A stretch of DNA of 64,000 nucleotides, from assembly GCA_036873755.1 (NCBI GenBank), contig JAVTVY010037060.1, positions 94,221-158,220 on the forward strand. The letters run 5' to 3'. The DNA is from Hanleya hanleyi (Eukaryota; Mollusca; Polyplacophora; Lepidopleurida; Hanleyidae). The translations under genes and the position numbers were made by a program. The notes under the pieces are model-generated. The model was not told the origin of the DNA. It did no database searches and was given only the letters and a program-made list of their open reading frames with translations. Position 1 is the stretch's first letter; each line of letters begins with the position of its first letter. Shown one piece after another: positions 57,478 to 64,000 of the stretch.

Positions 57478-57680
57478 TCACTCACTTCCTCACTCACTCA
57501 CCATCGTTAGTGCGTCCAAGCGTTAAGACGGGCGTTGGGCACGCCTCGCGGGCGTTGGGCATGCCTCACTCACTCACTCACTCACCATCGTTAGTGCGTC
57601 CATGCGTTAAGACGGGCGGACGTTGGGCATGGCTCACTCACTCATTCACTCACTCACTCACTCACTCACTCATCGCATGT
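57465..57680. repeat. (CACT)n blocks alternating with iteron fragments
   Basis: 'actcactcactcactcac' tracts alternate with 'ccatcgttagtgcgtcc', 'cgttaagacgggcgttggg' in two to three units of about 75-90 bp. Occupies the place of the gene's 5' end. Confidence 0.85.
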
Positions 57681-58640
57681 TTCACGGTCCCCGGATATAA
57701 CAACCCGGATATAAGATGAGTACACGGATGTCAAACCAGAGTCCCCGGATGTAAAAACTACAGTACCCGGACGTAAAACATGGAAAAACCCACTGGGAAA
57801 CCTGGATGTAAAACGAAGGTCCCCGGATGTAAAACATGGAAAAACCCATTTCCTTCGCGGAGCCAGGTGTTCAGTACCTGAGCTCAGTCACACAGACACG
57901 TTGGCGCCAGACCAGGTGTTCTTGTGCGCGGCCGGATAACCCGCGCAGGCGTGCGGTCGGATCACCCACGCAGGCGTGCGGTTGGGCCGGGGAGAACCCA
58001 CTGGGAAACCCCGGATGTTGAAGAGGTCCCCGCTCCAATGTCACGCCCGATCGAGTCACACCGGAAGTGATGTCACAGATAACGTCATCCGCATGTTGAA
58101 AAGGTCCCGGATGTTGAAGGTCAGCTCACGCATTCCTATCATTAGAACGATCCTAGGGTCCATAAATGCATTCCTTGTAAAGATTAACACTGGAAGTCAC
58201 TTGGTTGACAAGGGACTAGTTTCTGTCCGCGGAGGCTTTTTCCCGCGACCGCATCACCGCCGACCGCATCACCGCGGAGGAATACATCCCCCAAAAGTCA
58301 CATGACTGGAAGTGCCGACATACCCGGATGTGGACAAGGACCCGTATGTAAGATGAATGGAAAAAAACCGATGAAGGATGTTCAAGGTCAGTACATACAG
58401 GTATAAACATGATCCCCAAGGTCCAAGGTTACGCCCGATTCACGCACACAGGAAGTGACGTCATCGCTTGCGCAGAACACACCTGCGCGCAAGTCCCACT
58501 TCCGGTTTTTCGCGCATGCGCAGTGAGGAGCCAGAGGTCCGATTTGCTAGTGCACTCAATGACCTTTTGATGCATCATGGGATAGAGTGCACTCAGAGGT
58601 CAAAGGTCAATCGGGTGCTATCTGCCCTTTGTATACTACT

Positions 58641-58646
58641 ACCCTC
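58641..58646. other. Right target-site duplication of element C (ACCCTC)
   Basis: Matches 54355-54360 exactly. Confidence 0.85.
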
Positions 58647-58880
58647 TGAAAATATCAGCTCTTAATCGTTCTTCTTTCGGCTTCACGGCGAAAACGTTGT
58701 AGAGGAGAGTGAGAGGCGGGAGAGGACGGTGAGGAGGGAGGGGATGTGATTGATGGCCTTTTGTTCCCGGACCAGATATGGCAGTCGTAATGCTGGGCTT
58801 CCCATACAGCCGATCCATAGGGTTATTTAATTAAAGTCTAGAAACAGTACTGTTAATCCAGTCCCATAAGACATGCCTAC

Positions 58881-58971
58881 CTCTTTAAACACATGTCTGT
58901 ATAAGTGATGCTCAGAATCACTATAATGATCCCCAGTATGTTTGCCAGTCCATTATATCGAGAGCAAGAAG
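58881..58971 (-). CDS. Possible single exon with transmembrane helix
   Basis: Minus strand: acceptor 'catctctatttttcag' (ending at 58972), 91 nt, donor GTAGGC. The only open phase reads SCSRYNGLANILGIIIVILS followed by ITYTDMCLKR, a membrane helix with small polar start. It resembles the second helix of CD225/dispanin-type small membrane proteins, but the match is short and from memory. No linked exons found with confidence. Confidence 0.35.
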
Positions 58972-58979
58972 CTGAAAAA

Positions 58980-60360
58980 TAGAGATGAATACATATCAAC
59001 CAAATGTGTTAAACTAATCATTCATTCAAATTGGCGATGACAGAGAAGCCAGTTCGTCAGTTATATTACTGATCACAATTGCTGTCAATTGTTTATCAAT
59101 AGTTTTCGATTTACAAAATTATTGGCGAAATCAATATTTTTATGTTCAGTTTGACAGTTGAAAATGAATGGTATTTTGAATGTTGGTGCTGAGACGATGG
59201 AATCTCGGAATTTCGAGAACGTTCGTTAATTAAATTGAAGTAGTTACTTCGATCGTCTACAGGTATTTACAAAGAAAGAAAAAAACACACAAAAAAAACA
59301 GGAAGAAATCAAGGTAGGGGAAACAGAGGATAGTTGGAACTTGAGGTAGGCTAAAACATTGCAATTTTTCTCGATGCTCCTTTGTCTGTCAGAAATGAAC
59401 GTGTGGTGTGAACGAGCCCGATGAGTTGCATCGCCTGTAGTATTTCATTCCTTCCTAAATTTGGAATATAATTTTTAACTTTGATGTAAGTAATAATTAC
59501 CTGATACATGTTTCACAGCTGGCAATATTTCTTTGATTGATTAAAAGACTCAATTTTCTTTTGGTAAATACATGCAAAACTAAACTTGGGAGTGACAATG
59601 GGCCTAGTTGGATCACTGATGTCGGGGACTGAGTGAAACATTCTCGCCCAGGCGGAAGCGGAAAACATTTTCCGCCAGGTAGAAACTTCCCAATATATAT
59701 TTATTCAGCTGCTCTTGGCGATGGCTCGTTACATGACTCATACTGTATTCCTATCATTTCTCACAGGCTTGTAAAAAGTAATTTTATGCTGGTCAAATTA
59801 CAGATTCATTTGTTTTTTTTTTTAATTGAAGCCTTGTAGCCAATGAAGGCAGAGTTGGTGGAGGGGTCATTGCTCCCTTAGAATCTGGATGGAGAGTCCT
59901 TTCACGGAAAATTTTCCCCAAGAAAAGGAAGAAGTTGAATATTCGCATGAAATATATGGGAAATAGGAATTGCAGTTTTCCGGTATACCACTGGCTGTCA
60001 TTAATCTTGCATATCGCTCCAATCTAGATATGCAGTTTAGGCCGGGGGCCCACGTGAGATCTTATATAGAGGCCTAGAATTTACTCCCGCTCGCACCTTG
60101 AGCTGACCAATTTCTGAACTTGTAGTCTTCAAGATTAGGATATGTGGGTTAGCCCAAGGGTGGCAGGCCGAATATTCGTGTGGGCATAATGTAGCTACAG
60201 CGATTTTGCTGTGAGCGGTGGTGATGCTAATTTCCAGAAATATAGTGGGGGTAGGGGAACGTTTAATCATTTGTTTATAATTGGAAGAATAAAAACGATC
60301 GATGTTAAACATCAAAATAAAGTTCATGCTTTCTACCAGAGAACACAAGTATTAAAAAAA
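58980..60360. other. No supportable gene
   Basis: AT-rich sequence with poly-A and poly-T tracts; the frame at 60037-60348 has no domain or splice support. Confidence 0.4.
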
Positions 60361-60369
60361 AATAGAAAA

Positions 60370-60520
60370 AGTTTCGACGTCACAATGACGCCATACTTAC
60401 CCGTATCTGTGCTGGGGTAGGGGACAACTTTACTCCCACCAATCTGTTTGACCTATACACAGAATAAGAAGGAATTATGAACAGAAAATGTCGTGGTCAT
60501 TTTGAGTCATATAGTGCAGA
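60370..60520. repeat. Dispersed repeat shared with 63655-63840 (opposite orientation)
   Basis: 'ttcgacgtcacaatgacg', 'accaatctgtttgacct', 'ggaattatgaacagaa' and 'gtcattttgagtcat' align with the reverse complement of 63655-63840 in the same order. Confidence 0.7.
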
Positions 60521-61780
60521 ATCCTAGTGGAAAAGGATTATGAGTATGTCCAAAATAGCAATCGCGAAGGGTATTGAAAAATTTGCGTTTTCGTTCAAAT
60601 TTTAGCATTTCGTGGCCATAAAGCACATGGATTTTTTTTTACTGGAATAATGTTTTTTCTGTCACCAGAAATAGTGGCGAGAGAACTAGTTTGAAATCTT
60701 AAAAATCAGCCTTAAAATCGACCAAAACTATACCTTCCAAGAAAGTGATGACATCGGAGCAGCCAAAGTAGTTCGTTTTCATTTTCTGTTTGAGCTTCCA
60801 AATCTTGCGTTTAGGCGAAAGATTAGTCATTTTTTTGGTTTAACCGCACATTTATTGCAACTGGATTGTCCGATGTTTTACATTCATAGACATGAGTAAA
60901 ATACATATATCAAGTTCAGTGTAGATCTTGTGCATGGAAATCGCTCAAATTCAATCTAGCGGCAAAATCTGATCATAGCCATCAAGATTCTCTCTCAATC
61001 GGGGTAGAAAGATTATTCAAGAGCGTTCAATAAGAGGGCACCAAGAGTCCAATTTATGTAAAAAAACTTGATAAGTCAATCGAAGTAATATTGACTAATA
61101 ATGGCTAAATGTATAACAGTAGATATCAAAACGAATGTTCAAGACCAGTAGGCTCTGTGGGTAAGACGAAAGGTCACTAGTGTAGGTGAACTTGATGGAA
61201 ATAGTTTTAAAAAAAGGTCAGCTACAATATTACAATTTAGAAACGAACAGCTCAAAGTAGTTCAGAGGTGAAAAGATCAGTTGAATCTTCAGAAAAACTC
61301 ATAATAGGCCAGAAAATTAATGGGCTGTGTTTGTTGTCATTTGTTATGCATGCATATACAACTACGCATACTGTTTCTTCGTTTTGATTAACTATGTCTA
61401 ATTATCGCCCTCAGTTCCTATTACCCTGGACACTTCTCAGCCCAGCAATACAGCACGAGGCCACCCATCCAATCTCTTGACCGGGCTCAAAGTCGCTTCA
61501 CTTCGGTGATTTTACGAGAACCGGTGTATCCAACGTGATATGCCGTATTAGGGAACCTTCAAAAGTCACAGTGAAACATACAGCCAAGTGTTCCCGATGG
61601 GCATGACAACGAGCTCGCTGAGCCATCAATAAATAATAAAAAAATAATTATAAATCAAATTTTCTTCAGAATTCGGTCAGCTTGGGACTTGCTGGTAACA
61701 ATGCCCTAATGCACGTCCATGCCAAAAATCAAAGTTCTAATGTCAACGGTTCTCCTTATTTTGCCGACGAAAGGATTCGG
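60521..61780. other. No supportable gene
   Basis: No frame, splice pair or RNA signal that I can defend. Confidence 0.4.
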
Positions 61781-61783
61781 ATG

Positions 61784-61804
61784 GACTGACTGACTGACTG
61801 ACTC
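61784..61804 (+). repeat. (GACT)n microsatellite
   Basis: Four to five 'gact' units. Confidence 0.85.
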
Positions 61805-62527
61805 ATTACCGGACAATTTGCAAATGGTAGCCTACTTCCTAACAATATTGCTATATTACAATACTCATCAGCTTATGAAGACCATCACTTGTCAGAAACG
61901 AGTATATTCCACAGGAGAAACCTCGTACATTGGTATGATATGCCAAATAAGCAGGTGTAAGAAAAGATAAAAAAAAACAAAAAAAAAAAACAAAGATTAG
62001 CACGTGGATGGTCGACTGATAGGAATGAATCAAAACATAAATCGACAGACTCTTGATGCATATCATTTTGGCATTGCTTAAAATATCATCGATCAAGGCT
62101 CACACTCTTGTAGGATAGTTATTTTACGCTGCAATAGGGTCTATGCCAACTATATTTGTTTTAGTGCACCTCAATGCAATTCCCCAACAAAGAGAGATTT
62201 GAATATACTCCTACATGTACGGTACTGTGGAAGAGATACTTTGGATACCAACATTTGAGTTTAAACTGACGAAGCCATGAATATGAGCGAGAATGCAAAT
62301 TATAGCAGTTGATTACAAGTACATGTATATGGCTGTTCTCAACTCTGTAAGATATGTCGTGCTGTTGAGTTAGAGCATAATGCTGGATAGGAGGTGCTAG
62401 AGAGATCGCAGTCTAAATAGGACAGAGATTCACAGGCTCAACTCGACATGGAAACATAGCTTGTGTATTGTTACGTTAACCATTGTCTGTCTGTAATATT
62501 CTCAGGCATAGTCTAATGAAGCAAGAG

Positions 62528-62664
62528 ATCCAGTGTAATGTATCCTATGTAATGTGTCCTATGTAATGTATCATATGTAATGTGTCCTATGTAATGTATC
62601 ATATGTAATGTGTCCTATGTAATGTATCCTATGTAATGTATCCTATGTAATGCGTCCTATGTAG
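62528..62664 (+). repeat. 14-bp tandem array
   Basis: Nine to ten copies of 'cctatgtaatgt(a/g)t', alternating the eleventh to fourteenth bases between 'gtat' and 'gtgt'. Confidence 0.92.
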
Positions 62665-63654
62665 GCCCAATGTATCTACTGAATGCCCTGTTATTCCCAA
62701 CTTAAACAGCACATTCATTAAATGTTGGTGTCAGAATGCATGAAGGGTCTAGTGACATGTATTTAGATATAGAGATAGGATATGACATCACTTTTGCATA
62801 AATTTCCACCTTAGTGACACTCTGCGAAGGCATGCTAAATGACAAACCTTTCAGTTAGAGACATCCTGACGTTGTTCGAAATCGTCAATTTTCTTATCAA
62901 GCAGGACTTTCGGATAGAATTAGATAGCTAAGCTTACATATCATGTATGTCAAACCCTGGATGAACCCTTGTGACTTCATTATGATTTCATGTGATGTCA
63001 TGGCGATTTTTATTATGCCGCACTATTCTATGATGAACAATGGTCTTAACTTGAAAGTCTATATCCACCTACGCTGAATCTTCCTTTCCCTATCAACTTT
63101 TATGGCAATGTCACCTGCTGTGAATTTATTGCCGTTCCAATACATACCATGACATATCGGGATTTTGAAAATGCGCAAAAAGAACAATATAGCAGGACTC
63201 TAACCTCATTGAGTCAGCTTGTAATGGTGATTTATTGTATAAATGGTGGCTATTTTGTTTGCTGGATTCGATGATTTCCTGCAACATTGTTCATTAAGAC
63301 TTCTGACATGTTAACCCTGGATTTTTTTTTAATGCAATACTACCTAGATGCCTTATTCTGAAATTAGTGACGGGTTCCGCCCTATTCTTCTAGTAGAGTA
63401 TTCCATTGAACTAAAATGAATGAGTGAAAATGAATGTATATGAGGCTATTATGACATCGTGATGACCACATGTCTCAAAAATCCTGGCAAGTCCTTTATT
63501 TCGGTATGCCAATGACGCAGCTTTCTATCCATATACAGTTTGTTACAATAGTCGTAGATTTGACGACGTTAAAAGGACGAAGTGTATCCCGACCCTCAAA
63601 TACAGTATGTGCCTATATGTTATTGAGGGTACCTATCATTGCGATGTCATGATT

Positions 63655-63840
63655 CTTTGTCAACAAGCTTCTTCACAATGACTTAAAATGACCCAGTATG
63701 GTAAGATATGACCTCAACAAAAATTGTTCCATAATTCTGTTCCATTCTGGAATTAGGTCAAATAGATTAGTGGTGGTCATGTTTTTCCCTCCCCCAGAAC
63801 CGATAGGGGTAATTATGACGTCATTGTGACGTCGAATTTT
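63655..63840. repeat. Dispersed repeat, inverse copy of 60370-60520
   Basis: Contains 'tatgacgtcattgtgacgtc' and 'aggtcaaatagattagtggt', the inverse of words at 60370-60460. The rest of 62665-64000 holds no gene I can support. Confidence 0.7.
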
Positions 63841-64000
63841 TTCCTTTTTTTTTGGTATTATTTCAGAAATTGGTCACCTCGCGCTGCGAACAGGACGATC
63901 GTTTTGGTGCGTGGACTCCCGGCCTAATTTCAAATTAATGAATAGATAATAAGCTAATGAGAAGGTACGGACAATCATATAAAGTAGTATAATATCTTAC

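Larger units (their letters stand above)
54361..58640. mobile_element. Element C: complete 4,280-bp Polinton-like element with 6-bp TSD
   Basis: Termini AGTAGTATACAAAGGGCAGA and its inverse at 58621-58640. Arms of about 0.75-0.8 kb (54361 to about 55085; about 57850-58640) match in order: 'gagtgcactctatcccatga', 'aggacccgtatgtaagatga'-type, 'gtccgcgga', 'gaccgcatcaccgc', 'cctatcattagaacgatcc', 'gatcgagtcacaccggaagt' and 'ccaggtgttcttg'. AG...CT ends plus 6-bp TSD and long TIRs are the Polinton/Maverick pattern. The interior has a gene copy (minus strand), a small TIR insertion and simple repeats, but no polymerase B, integrase, protease, packaging ATPase or capsid gene, so it is non-autonomous. 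Confidence 0.85.

Noticed and set aside
42590..58640. Autonomous Polinton genes inside elements A to C
   Set aside because: No frame shows polymerase B, retrovirus-like integrase, adenain-type protease, FtsK-type ATPase or capsid signatures.
60401..60452. 52-nt minus-strand exon (VKQIGGSKVVPYPSTDT) phase-compatible with the exon at 58881-58971
   Set aside because: The segment belongs to a dispersed repeat also present at 63655-63840, so its splice-like ends are probably chance.

Overview
This is eukaryotic, metazoan DNA. It is intron-rich and repeat-dense, and one gene has clean GT-AG introns. A tRNA-derived SINE, many tandem arrays, foldback DNA elements, Penelope-like and Ty3/gypsy retroelements, and 'ggacagacggacgg' repeats together suggest a marine lophotrochozoan, most likely a mollusc. 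The species cannot be fixed from sequence alone; the organism call is inference.

Layout. 1-1.9 kb: a 33-bp minisatellite split by a SINE. 2.0-12.94 kb (+): the best host gene. It has eleven phase-consistent exons: a Thr/Ser-rich mucin exon, a SEA domain with a GSVIA autoproteolysis-type site, a short Cys-rich segment, one transmembrane helix and a tyrosine/arginine-rich tail. Its 5' end with the signal peptide was not found. 13-25 kb: AT-rich intergenic DNA with arrays, a 1.5-kb foldback element, a DR1-motif-rich dispersed repeat and a reverse-transcriptase fragment. 25.6-31.6 kb (-): a truncated Ty3/gypsy-class retrotransposon with integrase upstream of reverse transcriptase (Gmr1-like order), interrupted by a 911-bp TIR element. 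31.6-36.3 kb: a 0.5-kb tandem duplication, then two head-to-head broken Penelope-like elements. 37.2-37.9 kb: a 50-bp array. 38.2-39.5 kb (-): the last exon of a probable receptor-type gene with an ITAM-like tail, and a possible signal-peptide exon. 39.9-42.5 kb: a large foldback element with a truncated LINE in its loop and a 154-bp palindromic MITE in one arm.

42.6-58.6 kb is the most unusual stretch. It holds three related long-TIR elements of about 4-5 kb (called A, B and C here). Each carries a copy of one small gene: a C2H2 zinc finger in the best copy, followed by an acidic Thr/Asp/Glu linker and a conserved C-terminal domain. Element C is bounded by AGTAGTATAC...GTATACTACT with a perfect 6-bp target-site duplication (ACCCTC). 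AG/CT termini, long TIRs and a 6-bp TSD are the Polinton/Maverick signature, yet no Polinton core gene is visible. I interpret the elements as non-autonomous Polinton-like cassettes. Their arms are dense in NRF1-, ETS-, CRE- and DR1-type motifs, and the gene is bordered by GCGTTAAGGCG iterons. All three gene copies have at least one lesion.

58.7-64 kb is mostly intergenic, with one plausible transmembrane exon and some repeats.
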